Assembly: GCA_013388455.1 (NCBI GenBank)
Contig: JACAFF010000031.1
Location: 1-52,511, forward strand
Direction of reading: 5' to 3'
DNA from: Nitrospirota bacterium
GTDB taxonomy: Bacteria > Nitrospirota > Thermodesulfovibrionia > Thermodesulfovibrionales > SM23-35
DNA length: 52,511 bases
How positions within the stretch are numbered: the first letter of the stretch is position 1; each line of letters begins with the position of its first letter. The notes below the pieces were generated by a model. The model saw only the letters and a list, made by a program, of their open reading frames with translations. It ran no database searches and was not told the DNA's origin. Made by a program: the position numbers and the translations under genes. Shown one piece after another: positions 24,290-33,835 of this stretch.

Positions 24290-25849
24290 ATGAATGGTAA
24301 AGTCTATTTAGTTGGTGCCGGGCCTGGAGATATTGGGCTTTTGACTATTAAAGGGTTAAAATGTCTTCAAAAGGCAGGAGTGGTGATTTATGACTTTCAC
24401 CTTAATGCACAGGTGCTCAATTATATAAATCATGATGCCGAGTTTATTTACGCAGGAAAACGTGGTGGACATCATACTTTAACGCAGCAAGAAATTAATA
24501 GTATTCTTGTGCATAAGGCTAAGGAAGGAAAAACAATATGCAGGCTGAAAGGTGGTGACCCATTTGTATTCGGACGTGGAGGGGAAGAAGCAGAAGTGCT
24601 TTCAAAGGAAGGAATTGAATTCGAAGTAGTTCCGGGAGTGAGTTCTGCAATTGCAGCTCCTGCCTACGCAGGTATTCCATTAACTCACCGGTTATATTCT
24701 TCGTCATTTGCTGTTCTGCCCGGATATGAAGATATTACAAAAAAGGAAAGCAGTATAGATTGGCCGAATATCGCTACTGGTATAGGCACACTTGTATTCC
24801 TTATGGCAGTCAGAAAAATTGATGATATCTGTAATAAATTGATAGAAAATGGTCGTTCACCCGAAACACCTGTAGCTGTTATCAGATGGGGAACAAGACC
24901 AGATCAGACTACTGTAATAAGCACACTTAGAGAAATTTCAAGCGTGATAGAAGCAAATGAGATAAAGCCTCCTGCAGTAATGGTTGTTGGCGAAGTTGTA
25001 AAACTTAGAGATTCTCTACAATGGTATGAAAAAAAACAGATGTTCGGTTGGCGAATACTTGTTACCAGGGAGCATTCAGAGGGGTTTGAGTTACTTGAAG
25101 AACTTGGCGCAGAGATTATAGAATTCCCGACTATCAAGATAGTGCCTCCAATGAATTATAATGATCTTGATAAATCGATAGATCAAATAGAAACATATCA
25201 TTGGCTTATATTCACGAGTCGAAATGGAGTTAAATATTTTTTTCAGAGGTTCTTTGAAAAGGAAAGAGACATTAGAGATCTGAAAGGGATTAAGATTTGT
25301 GCTATAGGCACAAAGACTGCTGATGAAATAAGAAAATACGGGTTAAGGATTGATTTAATCCCGGAAGAATTTAAAGCTGAAGGACTAATAAAGTCGTTTG
25401 TGAAAGAAGCTGAGAACACAAGCGGCTCAGGAGCTTTAAAGGGAAAGAAATTTTTACTACCAAGAGCAGAGCTTGCAAGAGAAGTATTCCCTGATAAGGT
25501 AAGAGAACTCGGTGGGGAAATAGAAGTGCCTGTAACATACAGGACAGTAAAACCAGAGTCTCATGGTAAAAGATTGAAGAGGTTTTTAAAAGAAGGAAAA
25601 GTTTCTATTGCTACTTTTACAAGTGCTTCAACATTCAATAACTTTCTGGAAATTATGGGTAAGGATGCAGATGAACTCCTTAAGGGAATTACGATTGCTG
25701 CTATAGGACCTGTTACAGCAAAAGCAATAGAAAAGGCAGGCCTTAATGTTCATATCATGCCTGAAAAATCAACTATTGAAGCAATGGTTCAGGAAATAAT
25801 AAAATGGGTTGCTAAACATCAGAAAAGAGCAAATATACAATGTGAGTAA
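24290..25849 (+). CDS. cobA-hemD: uroporphyrinogen-III C-methyltransferase / uroporphyrinogen-III synthase fusion
   Basis: Bifunctional tetrapyrrole enzyme: residues 1-250 are the SUMT domain (VGAGPGDIGLLTIKG, RLKGGDPFVFGRGGEEAEV, PGVSSAIAAPAYAGIPLTHR) and residues 255-510 are a HemD domain (WRILVTREHSEGF, FTSRNGVKYFF, FTSASTFNNFL). It makes uroporphyrinogen III and converts it to precorrin-2 for siroheme or cobalamin. Such fusions are common in Firmicutes and deltaproteobacteria and Nitrospirota. The rest of a hemA-hemC-hemB cluster is not in the window. The 250-bp upstream spacer has no recognisable B12 or other riboswitch. Confidence 0.92.
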   Translation: MNGKVYLVGAGPGDIGLLTIKGLKCLQKAGVVIYDFHLNAQVLNYINHDAEFIYAGKRGGHHTLTQQEINSILVHKAKEGKTICRLKGGDPFVFGRGGEEAEVLSKEGIEFEVVPGVSSAIAAPAYAGIPLTHRLYSSSFAVLPGYEDITKKESSIDWPNIATGIGTLVFLMAVRKIDDICNKLIENGRSPETPVAVIRWGTRPDQTTVISTLREISSVIEANEIKPPAVMVVGEVVKLRDSLQWYEKKQMFGWRILVTREHSEGFELLEELGAEIIEFPTIKIVPPMNYNDLDKSIDQIETYHWLIFTSRNGVKYFFQRFFEKERDIRDLKGIKICAIGTKTADEIRKYGLRIDLIPEEFKAEGLIKSFVKEAENTSGSGALKGKKFLLPRAELAREVFPDKVRELGGEIEVPVTYRTVKPESHGKRLKRFLKEGKVSIATFTSASTFNNFLEIMGKDADELLKGITIAAIGPVTAKAIEKAGLNVHIMPEKSTIEAMVQEIIKWVAKHQKRANIQCE

Positions 25850-25858
25850 AAAAACTGA

Positions 25859-27928
25859 ATGAATCTTCCTGACGTTGATACTTTTATCTTTTTTTATGTC
25901 AACCACAATCTACAAAATAGCTTATTTGATATCATTATGCCAGTTATTACTAAAAGGGCATATCTTTTTTTTCTTCCATTTGTTCTGTGGTTTTTCGGGA
26001 AATATAAAAAGACAGCCTTCATAACATTTTTTATTGCAATAACTTCTCTTTTAATTGCTGATTGGGCTGCGCAAATATTTAAAGATTATTTTGAACGTGT
26101 GAGACCATGTAATGCTTTTGAAAACGTAAGAACACTGGTTGGATGCGGGAAGTCATTTTCAATGCCTTCGAATCATGCAACCAATGCATTTGCATTTGCA
26201 ATGCCTTTCATCCTTCTTTTCAGAGATAAATTACGATATGCTTTTCTTATAATTGCTATATTGGTAGGTTTTTCAAGAGTTTATGTAGGTGCCCATTATA
26301 TGTCAGATGTGATTGCCGGAACATTTTTAGGGACAATAACATCATTCAGTCTCTTAAAGTTATATCAGTGGTCAGCTGAAAAGTTTCAGAAAAAACCATA
26401 CTCTACTGTATTGATTCTATTTCTTACTGCTTTAAGCTTATTTCGTATCTACTATATTCTCAACGGGCCTCTTGATTTAAGTCCTGATGAAGCACATTAC
26501 TGGGAATGGTCTCGCAGACTTGATTTAAGTTATTACTCAAAAGGACCCATGATAGCATACCTGATCTATCTGGGGACTTTTTTATTTGGAGATACTGTAT
26601 TCGGTATCAGAATCATGGCAGTTATTTTTTCAGCACTCAGCAGTATAATTCTTTATAAACTCGGGAAAAAACTTTTTGATGCAGAAGTGGGACTTTCTTC
26701 AGCCATTATGCTTCAGATAATACCGCTCTTTTCAACTTTTGGAATAATATTTACGATAGACTCACCTTTTATTTTTTTCTGGGTGCTATCAATGTATCTT
26801 TTTTGCAAAGCAATTGATTATCCCTCTCTACCCCACCCCTTACAAAACGAAGAACAGAGGTGGGCTGGCGTTTTTTGGCGAGCACTTGGGCTTTCAATCG
26901 GACTCGGTCTTTTAACTAAATATACTATGGCTTTCTTTTATCCATGTGCATTTCTTTTTCTCCTGATTAAAAAAGATAAAAGAAAATTATTGCTAACTAA
27001 AGGCCCTTATCTGTCTTTCATAATCAGTCTTATTGTCTTCAGCCCTGTGCTTTTGTGGAATCATGAAAATAACTGGATAACTTTTAAGCATACAGCAGGA
27101 CAGGCTCATGTGGAAGAAGGTTTCAGGCTGTCGCTGATGAGTTTCATTGAATTTTTAGGTTCCCAGATAGGAGTGATAACACCACTTTTATTTATTCTTA
27201 TGGCAATATCTATCTGGAAATTGAAAAAGAAAGATGCCGGGAAATTTTTATTCTGGTTTTCTGTTCCAGTAATTTTCTTTTTTCTTTTAAAGAGTCTTCA
27301 AGCGAAAGTGCAGGCAAACTGGGCATTACCAGGTTACATAACAGGAGTTATTGCATTTTCTGCATTCTATTTAAGAAGTTTAGTCACTGTAGAGTCAACT
27401 TTAAAGATGTGCTTTAAAGATGGCAAAACAATTCTCACAGCATCAGCAATTATATTAACTTTAATCATAACATCGTTAGCACATTATCCATCCATCCTGA
27501 ATCTTCCTGATAATTTAGACCCAGCAGCAAGGCTTCGTGGGTGGAAAGAGCTTGGTGAAGAAATTACAAAAATATACGAAGAAATGCGAACAAACCGACA
27601 GGTATTCATATTTTCTGATAGCTATCAGGTATCAAGTGAACTGGCATTTTATGTTAAAGGTCATCCTATTACGTATTGTGCAAATCTTGGTCGCAGGATG
27701 AACCAGTATGACCTGTGGCCAGGGTTTAATCAGCTTATTCATTATGATGCAATCTTTGTGAGGATAGGAGACAGAAATATGCCCGTTAAATTAGCATCAG
27801 CATTTCATAAGGTTGAGAAAAGGGTTTTTAAAGCTTATACTAAGAGACAACCTGATCAAAAGAAATACACAATATTCCTGTGTTATGATTTTAAGGGTAT
27901 GAAAGAAGAAAAGCCGGAGACTTATTAA
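25859..27928 (+). CDS. PAP2 phosphatase fused to GT39/ArnT-like glycosyltransferase
   Basis: 689 residues, two membrane modules. Residues 1-175 carry the PAP2 signature: KDYFERVRP, MPSNHATNAFA and SRVYVGAHYMSDV, an undecaprenyl- or lipid-phosphate phosphatase core. Residues 180-680 resemble ArnT/PMT glycosyltransferases, with the catalytic loop SPDEAHYWEWSRRLDLSYY and about ten membrane segments. The fusion pairs sugar transfer from a polyprenyl phosphate donor with dephosphorylation of the released carrier. The GT2 gene starts on its stop codon and likely makes the donor. A polar loop PSLPHPLQNEEQRWAGVF near residue 323, encoded by a C-rich stretch, looks like a late insertion. Confidence 0.85.
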   Translation: MNLPDVDTFIFFYVNHNLQNSLFDIIMPVITKRAYLFFLPFVLWFFGKYKKTAFITFFIAITSLLIADWAAQIFKDYFERVRPCNAFENVRTLVGCGKSFSMPSNHATNAFAFAMPFILLFRDKLRYAFLIIAILVGFSRVYVGAHYMSDVIAGTFLGTITSFSLLKLYQWSAEKFQKKPYSTVLILFLTALSLFRIYYILNGPLDLSPDEAHYWEWSRRLDLSYYSKGPMIAYLIYLGTFLFGDTVFGIRIMAVIFSALSSIILYKLGKKLFDAEVGLSSAIMLQIIPLFSTFGIIFTIDSPFIFFWVLSMYLFCKAIDYPSLPHPLQNEEQRWAGVFWRALGLSIGLGLLTKYTMAFFYPCAFLFLLIKKDKRKLLLTKGPYLSFIISLIVFSPVLLWNHENNWITFKHTAGQAHVEEGFRLSLMSFIEFLGSQIGVITPLLFILMAISIWKLKKKDAGKFLFWFSVPVIFFFLLKSLQAKVQANWALPGYITGVIAFSAFYLRSLVTVESTLKMCFKDGKTILTASAIILTLIITSLAHYPSILNLPDNLDPAARLRGWKELGEEITKIYEEMRTNRQVFIFSDSYQVSSELAFYVKGHPITYCANLGRRMNQYDLWPGFNQLIHYDAIFVRIGDRNMPVKLASAFHKVEKRVFKAYTKRQPDQKKYTIFLCYDFKGMKEEKPETY

Positions 27929-28875
27929 TGACACTCTCAATAATAATACCGCTTTATAATGAAGAAGAAAATATAAGTTTGCTTCATCAGAAGTTGAAAG
28001 AGACACTTAATACTCTCAATATGGAGTATGAAATATTATTTATTGATGATGGAAGTAATGACAGAACCCTTTCAATCCTCGAGGAGATTCAAAAAAAAGA
28101 CAGTCAGGTTCTTGTATTAAGCATGAGACGAAACTTTGGCCAGACTGCTGCTTTTGCTGCAGGATTCGATTTTGCGCGTGGGGATATTATTGTTACAATG
28201 GATGGGGATTTGCAGAATGATCCTGCAGATATACCCAAGTTGCTTGAACTTATAAAGGATCATGACCTCGTTAGTGGTTGGCGGAAGAAGCGTAAAGACC
28301 CGTTTTTTACCAGGAGGATACCTTCAATAATAGCTAACTGGCTTATCAGTAAAGTAACCGGTGTTAAACTTCATGATTACGGTTGCTCTCTGAAGGCTTA
28401 CAGAAGGGATGTAATAAAAAACCTGAAACTTTACGGAGAGATGCATAGGTTCATCCCGGCTGTTGCAAGCTGGTACGGGGTAAGGGTTGCAGAAGTTGAG
28501 ACAATTCATCACCCGAGGCTCAGGGGAAAATCGAAATATGGAATTTCAAGAACAATAAAAGTGGTTTTAGACCTTATAACAGTAAAATTTCTACAGAGCT
28601 TTTCTACAAAGCCGATTCAGTTCTTCGGGCCCCTCGGAGTTATCAGCGGTAGCATAGGCTTTCTTGTGTCCCTTTATCTTACCATTGATAAGTTTATTTA
28701 TGGACGGGATATTGGAGGCAGACCTCTTCTCCTTTTCGGAGCCCTTATGATTATAGTAGGAATCCAGCTTATTGGTATGGGGCTCTTGGGAGAGATGCTT
28801 GTGAGAGTTTATCATGAAAGCCAGAAAAAACCAATATACGTAATAAAGAAAATCATTGGCCCTGAAAGCAAATAA
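27928..28875 (+). CDS. polyprenyl-phosphate glycosyltransferase (GT2, DPM/ArnC/GtrB-like)
   Basis: Transfers a sugar from a nucleotide donor to undecaprenyl phosphate. GT-A fold in residues 1-225: IIIPLYNEEENI, FIDDGSNDRT, DGDLQNDPADIP and the RGKSKYGISRTIK acceptor segment; two C-terminal membrane helices near 232-255 and 265-290. 315 residues, normal for ArnC/GtrB. Overlaps the preceding fusion gene by one base (TAATG) and the next by 20 bp, so the three are one translational unit. Confidence 0.9.
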   Translation: MTLSIIIPLYNEEENISLLHQKLKETLNTLNMEYEILFIDDGSNDRTLSILEEIQKKDSQVLVLSMRRNFGQTAAFAAGFDFARGDIIVTMDGDLQNDPADIPKLLELIKDHDLVSGWRKKRKDPFFTRRIPSIIANWLISKVTGVKLHDYGCSLKAYRRDVIKNLKLYGEMHRFIPAVASWYGVRVAEVETIHHPRLRGKSKYGISRTIKVVLDLITVKFLQSFSTKPIQFFGPLGVISGSIGFLVSLYLTIDKFIYGRDIGGRPLLLFGALMIIVGIQLIGMGLLGEMLVRVYHESQKKPIYVIKKIIGPESK

Positions 28876-29779
28876 AATACTTTTTTTTATATTCAAATTT
28901 ACAGTAAGCTCAATACTCCTTTATGTTGTTTTATCGAAGACAGGACCAGAAAAGGTTTTTAGCATCTTGAAGGATGTCAATATATTTGCATTCATATTTG
29001 CAATTATTCTCTATATAGTTGCACAATTTTTATCTGCTGTAAGGTGGAAACTTCTTCTACCAAAGATATTTAAATTAAAGAAGCTTTTTTCATTATATAT
29101 GATAGGCGCTTTTTTTAATACACTTCTACCCGGAATTATCGGAGGTGATGCAGTAAAGGCTTTTTATCTGTATCAGGCAACTGGAAAGAGTAACCTTACT
29201 TTATCTTCTATTTTTATGGATAGATATATCGGATTCGCAGTGCTGATAGCTATGGGTGCGTTCGCATATCCGTTTGGTTATAGATATATTCAGAATTCGC
29301 AAATAACTTTTATCCTTCCTGTTATTGTGGTAATCTTTATTATTGGTAGTTACATAATCTTCGGTCTGCGTTTAGGTGAAAAAATAAGTGTATTATCTGG
29401 TTTTTATGATTACTTCCATTCTTACCTGAACCAAAAAAAGGTTATATTGAAAGCTGCAATATTGTCAATATTAATACAGTTCGCAGGAATACTCGCTGTT
29501 TATTCCCTCACGATCGGCATCGGGCTTCATATCCCATTTGTTATTTATATGGTATTTCTTCCACTTATAATTCTTTTTACTACACTACCCATCTCTATTT
29601 CAGGCATTGGAATAAGAGAAGGTGCCTTTGTGCTTTTTTTTGGGCTTTTAGGAATCAAACCAGAGATTGCAACCGCTATTTCACTCTCCTGGTTTATAAC
29701 CATTACTGCAGGAAGTCTGATAGGTATTGTTGAATATATAAGATATAAAAGGGAAAAAATAGATATTGTTGCAGAATGA
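28856..29779 (+). CDS. lysylphosphatidylglycerol synthase-like membrane protein (UPF0104)
   Basis: 307 residues, about eight transmembrane helices. Conserved family features are LPGIIGGDAVKAFYLYQATG, MDRYIGFAVL and SISGIGIREGAFVLFFGLLG. Members (AglD/MprF membrane domain) act as flippases or transfer groups to lipids. Start is probably the TTG at 28856 inside the GT2 gene; no ATG occurs before the first helix. Context suggests it flips or uses the glycolipid made by the two upstream genes. Confidence 0.85.
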   Translation: MALKANKILFFIFKFTVSSILLYVVLSKTGPEKVFSILKDVNIFAFIFAIILYIVAQFLSAVRWKLLLPKIFKLKKLFSLYMIGAFFNTLLPGIIGGDAVKAFYLYQATGKSNLTLSSIFMDRYIGFAVLIAMGAFAYPFGYRYIQNSQITFILPVIVVIFIIGSYIIFGLRLGEKISVLSGFYDYFHSYLNQKKVILKAAILSILIQFAGILAVYSLTIGIGLHIPFVIYMVFLPLIILFTTLPISISGIGIREGAFVLFFGLLGIKPEIATAISLSWFITITAGSLIGIVEYIRYKREKIDIVAE

Positions 29780-29803
29780 TAATTTAGATTAAGGAGGTTT
29801 GAT

Positions 29804-30301
29804 ATGTTTCTCTATCTTGTTCAACACGCAGAGGCAAAAAAAGAAGAGATAGACCCGACACGGCCTCTTTCTGAAAAAGGCATTCAGGATATCCACAAGG
29901 TAGCTTCTTATCTGTCAAATCTGAATTTTGCATTGCATAAGATATTCCACAGCAAAAAATTAAGGGCGAGACAAACTGCTGAAATCCTTGCAAAAAATCT
30001 CAAACCATCGAAAGGAATATCAGAGGTAGATGGATTATCTCCACTTGATGACCCTTATATTTGGGGAAACCGGCTGAAAGATATTCCTGAGGATGTAATG
30101 CTTGTTGGTCATCTCCCACACCTCGGAAGACTGACTTCATTCTTACTCAGTGGTGATGTGAATAAAAATGTAGTTTCCTTCAGAATGGCAGGAGTTGTAT
30201 GCTTGAAAAGAGATGATAATGGCGAGTGGTTATTGCAATGGATGCTAACACCAGAGACAGTGATAGATACAGGAATTAAACAGGTGTGTGATGGATTATA
30301 G
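29804..30301 (+). CDS. sixA: phosphohistidine phosphatase SixA-like
   Basis: Histidine phosphatase superfamily, 165 residues. The catalytic RHG is replaced by QHAEA (YLVQHAEAKKEE), a variation found in SixA-type proteins where His8 is the nucleophile; RPLSEKGIQD, SKKLRARQTAEIL and VGHLPHLGRL (second catalytic His) complete the site. SixA removes phosphate from phosphohistidine proteins. AAGGAGG upstream. The beta-CASP gene follows at 8 bp. Confidence 0.85.
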   Translation: MFLYLVQHAEAKKEEIDPTRPLSEKGIQDIHKVASYLSNLNFALHKIFHSKKLRARQTAEILAKNLKPSKGISEVDGLSPLDDPYIWGNRLKDIPEDVMLVGHLPHLGRLTSFLLSGDVNKNVVSFRMAGVVCLKRDDNGEWLLQWMLTPETVIDTGIKQVCDGL

Positions 30302-30309
30302 GTGAGAGA

Positions 30310-31692
30310 ATGAAACTTAAATTTCTTGGTGGGGCGAAGACTGTTACAGGTTCATGCTTCTATATGGAATGCAACAAACTGAAGATTCTTGTAGAATGTG
30401 GATTGTATCAGGGAGAAGGGGCTGATGAGATAAATAGAGCCGCTTTTGATTTCCGCCCGGAGGAGATTAATTATATTTTTATTACTCATGCTCATCTTGA
30501 CCATTCAGGGATGCTTCCAAAGATCGTAAGAGAAGGCTTCAAGAGTAAGATCTTTACAACGTCTGCCACCAGAGACATTCTTGAATTAATGCTCTATGAT
30601 TCAGCTAACATTCAGGAAAGTGACGCAGAATGGCTTACCAGAAAAGCACAAAGAGCAGGAAGACCTCCTTCTCAACCTTTATATACATCAGATAATGTAA
30701 GGGAAGTTGTTCCGCTTATTGAAGTAAAACAGTATGATCATATATATAATTTGGGAAACGGCATAAAATATAGATTCCTGGATGCAGGGCATATCCTTGG
30801 CTCAAGTACGCTCGAACTTTGGGCACAGGATGGCCAAGAGGCGAAGAAGATAGTATTTTCAGGAGATATAGGGAAAAAGGGGAATCCCATAGTAAAAGAT
30901 CCATTTGCACCTGCAGAGGCTGATTATATAGTGATGGAATCCACATATGGAAATAGATTACATAAACCTTTGAAAGAAAGCATTGATGAGCTTGTTGATG
31001 CAATTAAAATTACATTCAAGAGAGGCGGCAATGTTTTTATCCCATCGTTTGCAGTGGGAAGAACCCAGGACTTACTTTATATTTTCAATAATCTTGTGCG
31101 TGAAAAGCGACTCTATAATATAAATGTCTATCTCGACAGTCCCCTTGCAGAAGAGGTTACGAAGATATATATCGCTCACCCTGAATGTTATGACGAAGAA
31201 GCAATAAGACTCTTCTCCCAGAAAAGTATAGATAGTTCTCTAAGATTGCATTTTGTTAAAAATACCCAGGAATCTATGTCTCTGAACAAAATAAAATCAG
31301 GTATCATTGTCATTGCTGGAAGCGGGATGTGCGATGGAGGAAGAATTAAGCATCATCTTAAACATAATCTCTGGAGACCTGAATGCAGTATTATCTTTGT
31401 TGGATTTCAGGGCAAAGGAACACTCGGAAGGAAAATTGTTGATGGTGAAAAGTCTGTTAATATACTCGGTGAAGAGATAGCTGTAAATGCTTCGATATAC
31501 ACGATAAACGGTTTTTCAGCTCATGCAGACCGAGCAGAACTTATTGAATGGCTCTCCTACTTTAAAAACACTCCAGAGGTATTTATAGTCCATGGGGAAG
31601 AAGAAGTGGCTATGTCTTTCAGGGATTTGGTAAAAGAAAAGTTTGGTTTCACAACCCATGTGCCTGACAAGGGTGAGACATTCGAAATTTAA
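30310..31692 (+). CDS. metallo-beta-lactamase/beta-CASP RNA exonuclease-like protein
   Basis: 460 residues of the Ysh1/CPSF73 type. Zinc motif THAHLDHSGMLP, further metal ligands in DAGHILGSS and SGDIGKKGNP, then beta-CASP motifs GSGMCDGGRIKHHL and the C-terminal GFSAHADRAEL and VHGEEE. Likely an RNA 3' processing or decay enzyme. GTGAGAGA-type ribosome binding region only 8 bp after sixA. Confidence 0.9.
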   Translation: MKLKFLGGAKTVTGSCFYMECNKLKILVECGLYQGEGADEINRAAFDFRPEEINYIFITHAHLDHSGMLPKIVREGFKSKIFTTSATRDILELMLYDSANIQESDAEWLTRKAQRAGRPPSQPLYTSDNVREVVPLIEVKQYDHIYNLGNGIKYRFLDAGHILGSSTLELWAQDGQEAKKIVFSGDIGKKGNPIVKDPFAPAEADYIVMESTYGNRLHKPLKESIDELVDAIKITFKRGGNVFIPSFAVGRTQDLLYIFNNLVREKRLYNINVYLDSPLAEEVTKIYIAHPECYDEEAIRLFSQKSIDSSLRLHFVKNTQESMSLNKIKSGIIVIAGSGMCDGGRIKHHLKHNLWRPECSIIFVGFQGKGTLGRKIVDGEKSVNILGEEIAVNASIYTINGFSAHADRAELIEWLSYFKNTPEVFIVHGEEEVAMSFRDLVKEKFGFTTHVPDKGETFEI

Positions 31693-31706
31693 TTAACCTG
31701 AAAAAT

Positions 31707-33020
31707 TCATGTCTGAATAATTGCGTTATGGTTTTTGACATTTGATTTAATGTTTTCAATCTCTTTATGGCTGTATCCAGAGAACAGATAAGAAAAGACA
31801 GTATTATTCGTAAGTAAAGGATCCAGTTTTTCAGTGATAACACATTTCCTGACAAGCTCATCCCAGCATTGAGTTCCGGGTATTGGTGAAAATTCGGTGA
31901 GATTTATTCTGACATCAAGGCTTTTTATAAAATCAATTCCAGCCTTTACCTCATCGATATCCTGACCTGGTAGTCCATACATAAGATAAACGCCGATGTG
32001 TTCTTTTGTGAATCCATTTTTTTTCAGGTGAGAAATCGCATTTCTTAATTCCATTGAATTTACTTTTCCCCCTGTGTTTTTTTGTCTTTCGGTATTCACA
32101 GTCTCAAGACTTAGACGAAGCGTAACGAATCCAGCCTTTTTCATAAGATACGCAAGCTCATCATCAATTGCCCTTGCATGAAGACCATTCGGGCAATGAA
32201 ACCGAATATTTAGTTTTCTTGATATTATCTCTTTTAAAAGTGGTTTTATATGAGAGTTGCTATTTACAAGCAGTGCATCATCATAAAAAGCAAAGTCACG
32301 AATACCTTTTGAAGCAAAATTCAGAATTTCAATAAGAACTTTATCCACAGGAAGCTGAATAAATTCATTGGATAAAAGGCTTGAAGCACAATAAGTACAC
32401 CGGAAAGGGCATCCCATGCTTGTAAGAACTGGAGCAAAAGCATATTTAAATTTATCTGTAATGGCTTGTCGTTCAAGAACCTTTGAGTTCTTTAAGACTA
32501 AGCCGAATTTATTGAATGCAGTGGAAATAGCTTCGCTGATAGAACCCCTGTAAACAAAGTCTGCACCTGATTTTTCTTCTGCATGTTTATGCCATAGAGT
32601 TGCATAGATGCCACCAAGGATTATAGGTATGTTTCTGTAAAAATCTCTCAGGATCTCTACGACCTTCTGCACACCTGGATACCAGTATGACATTATAGAT
32701 GTGACAAGTACAATATCTGGAAAAACACAATTAGATAGTCTTTTTTTGAATTCATCGATGCTAATTCCATATCTGCCATATTTACGGGGAATTGATTTAA
32801 GGCATTCAGGTTTTTCTACTATCTCTTTTCGATATTTACCTGTGCCGAATTTCTTCTGGTAATAAGTGTCCATGCAATCTATGGACTCTATTGATAGAAC
32901 GTATCTACACAGATATTTTGTTACCTCATACATTCCGAGTGGTAATGACCATAAGTTTATTGCTGCAAAGTCATATATCCACGGATTGATAAAGAGAAGC
33001 TTTAGCCTCATAAATGACAT
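31707..33020 (-). CDS. radical SAM protein with N-terminal B12-binding-like region
   Basis: 437 residues. The radical SAM cluster motif CxxxCxxC is in MGCPFRCTYCASS near residue 210, followed by a TIM-barrel pattern (FAFYDDALLVNS, LRLSLETVNTERQ, GVYLMYGLPGQD). The first 190 residues resemble cobalamin-binding domains of this class (ITSIMSYWYPG-like strand then VEILRDFYRNIPIILGGIYA). Subfamily resembles B4-binding methylases or methylthiotransferase relatives, substrate unknown. Convergent with the beta-CASP gene. Starts at 33020 or 33011 are both possible. Confidence 0.85.
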   Translation of the reverse strand: MSFMRLKLLFINPWIYDFAAINLWSLPLGMYEVTKYLCRYVLSIESIDCMDTYYQKKFGTGKYRKEIVEKPECLKSIPRKYGRYGISIDEFKKRLSNCVFPDIVLVTSIMSYWYPGVQKVVEILRDFYRNIPIILGGIYATLWHKHAEEKSGADFVYRGSISEAISTAFNKFGLVLKNSKVLERQAITDKFKYAFAPVLTSMGCPFRCTYCASSLLSNEFIQLPVDKVLIEILNFASKGIRDFAFYDDALLVNSNSHIKPLLKEIISRKLNIRFHCPNGLHARAIDDELAYLMKKAGFVTLRLSLETVNTERQKNTGGKVNSMELRNAISHLKKNGFTKEHIGVYLMYGLPGQDIDEVKAGIDFIKSLDVRINLTEFSPIPGTQCWDELVRKCVITEKLDPLLTNNTVFSYLFSGYSHKEIENIKSNVKNHNAIIQT

Positions 33021-33145
33021 TTTAAAAATTAAAAATAAGTCATTTCAATAAGAACCTATCTCAAAATAGGGTTCGCTTATAAGCTATCATTATTTATAGT
33101 CTACATAAGTTATTTATAATCTCCATACGTTATAATTAGTACATA

Positions 33146-33607
33146 ATGCCAAAGTTTGTAGTTCATGAACATCATGCAACCCATCTGCATTTTGATTTCA
33201 GGCTTGAGATGGATGGAGTTTTGAAATCGTGGGCTGTTCCTAAAGGTCCTTCGATGAATCCAAAGGACAAAAGGCTTGCAATAATGGTGGAAGACCATGT
33301 GCTCGAATATGTCTCTTATGAAGGTATTATTCCGGATGGTCAGTATGGTTCAGGAGTTGTAGTAATCTGGGACAGCGGTGAGTATACTTTACTTAAAGGT
33401 GGTATCAGGGAGGGAAGATTAGAAATTCATCTTAAGGGCAGGAAGCTAAAGGGCGCATTCACATTAATAAAAATGTCAGGGAAGCAGAAAGAATGGCTCA
33501 TTATAAAGATGAAAGATCAATTTGCGCAGTCTGATTTTGTAATGAAAACAGTGCTGAATCCAGAATTAAAGAAAAAATTAAATATGTATCCTGATGGGAG
33601 AGGATGA
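33146..33607 (+). CDS. stand-alone LigD-type 3'-phosphoesterase
   Basis: 153 residues matching the N-terminal phosphoesterase domain of LigD: FVVHEHHATHLHFDFRLEMD with the metal-binding histidines, WAVPKGPSMNP, KDKRLAIMVEDHVLEY and GVVVIWDSG. The domain trims 3' phosphates and ribonucleotides at DNA ends for non-homologous joining. No ligase, polymerase domain or Ku gene is in the window. TATAAT at 33131-33136 lies only 10 bp before the ATG, so if it is a -10 the message would be nearly leaderless. Confidence 0.88.
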   Translation: MPKFVVHEHHATHLHFDFRLEMDGVLKSWAVPKGPSMNPKDKRLAIMVEDHVLEYVSYEGIIPDGQYGSGVVVIWDSGEYTLLKGGIREGRLEIHLKGRKLKGAFTLIKMSGKQKEWLIIKMKDQFAQSDFVMKTVLNPELKKKLNMYPDGRG

Positions 33608-33700
33608 TTACTCCTGTATCCTTTGAATAGATATTATTCTGTTAAGGCTTAATTGCAAGGAGAGCATAAACCGAAGAAAAGCCTGCAACTCCTTAAAAAA

Positions 33701-33777
33701 TGGTACCCCCTGCAGGAATTGAACCTGCGACACCAGGTTTAGGAAACCTGTGCTCTATCCTACTGAGCTAAGGGGGC
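33701..33777 (-). tRNA. tRNA-Arg (anticodon CCT)
   Basis: On the minus strand a full cloverleaf can be drawn: acceptor GCCCCCT with AGGGGGT (G1-U72 wobble), D arm AGCTCAGTAGGATAGAGCA, anticodon stem CAGGT/ACCTG around loop TTCCTAA, T arm GCAGG-TTCAATT-CCTGC, discriminator A and encoded CCA. Anticodon CCT reads AGG, arginine. 77 nt, no intron. Confidence 0.95.
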
Positions 33778-33835
33778 ACAAGAGTTTGCAGTTAATTATA
33801 ACATCCATTATCATTATAGTTAAATAGGAGTTAAA

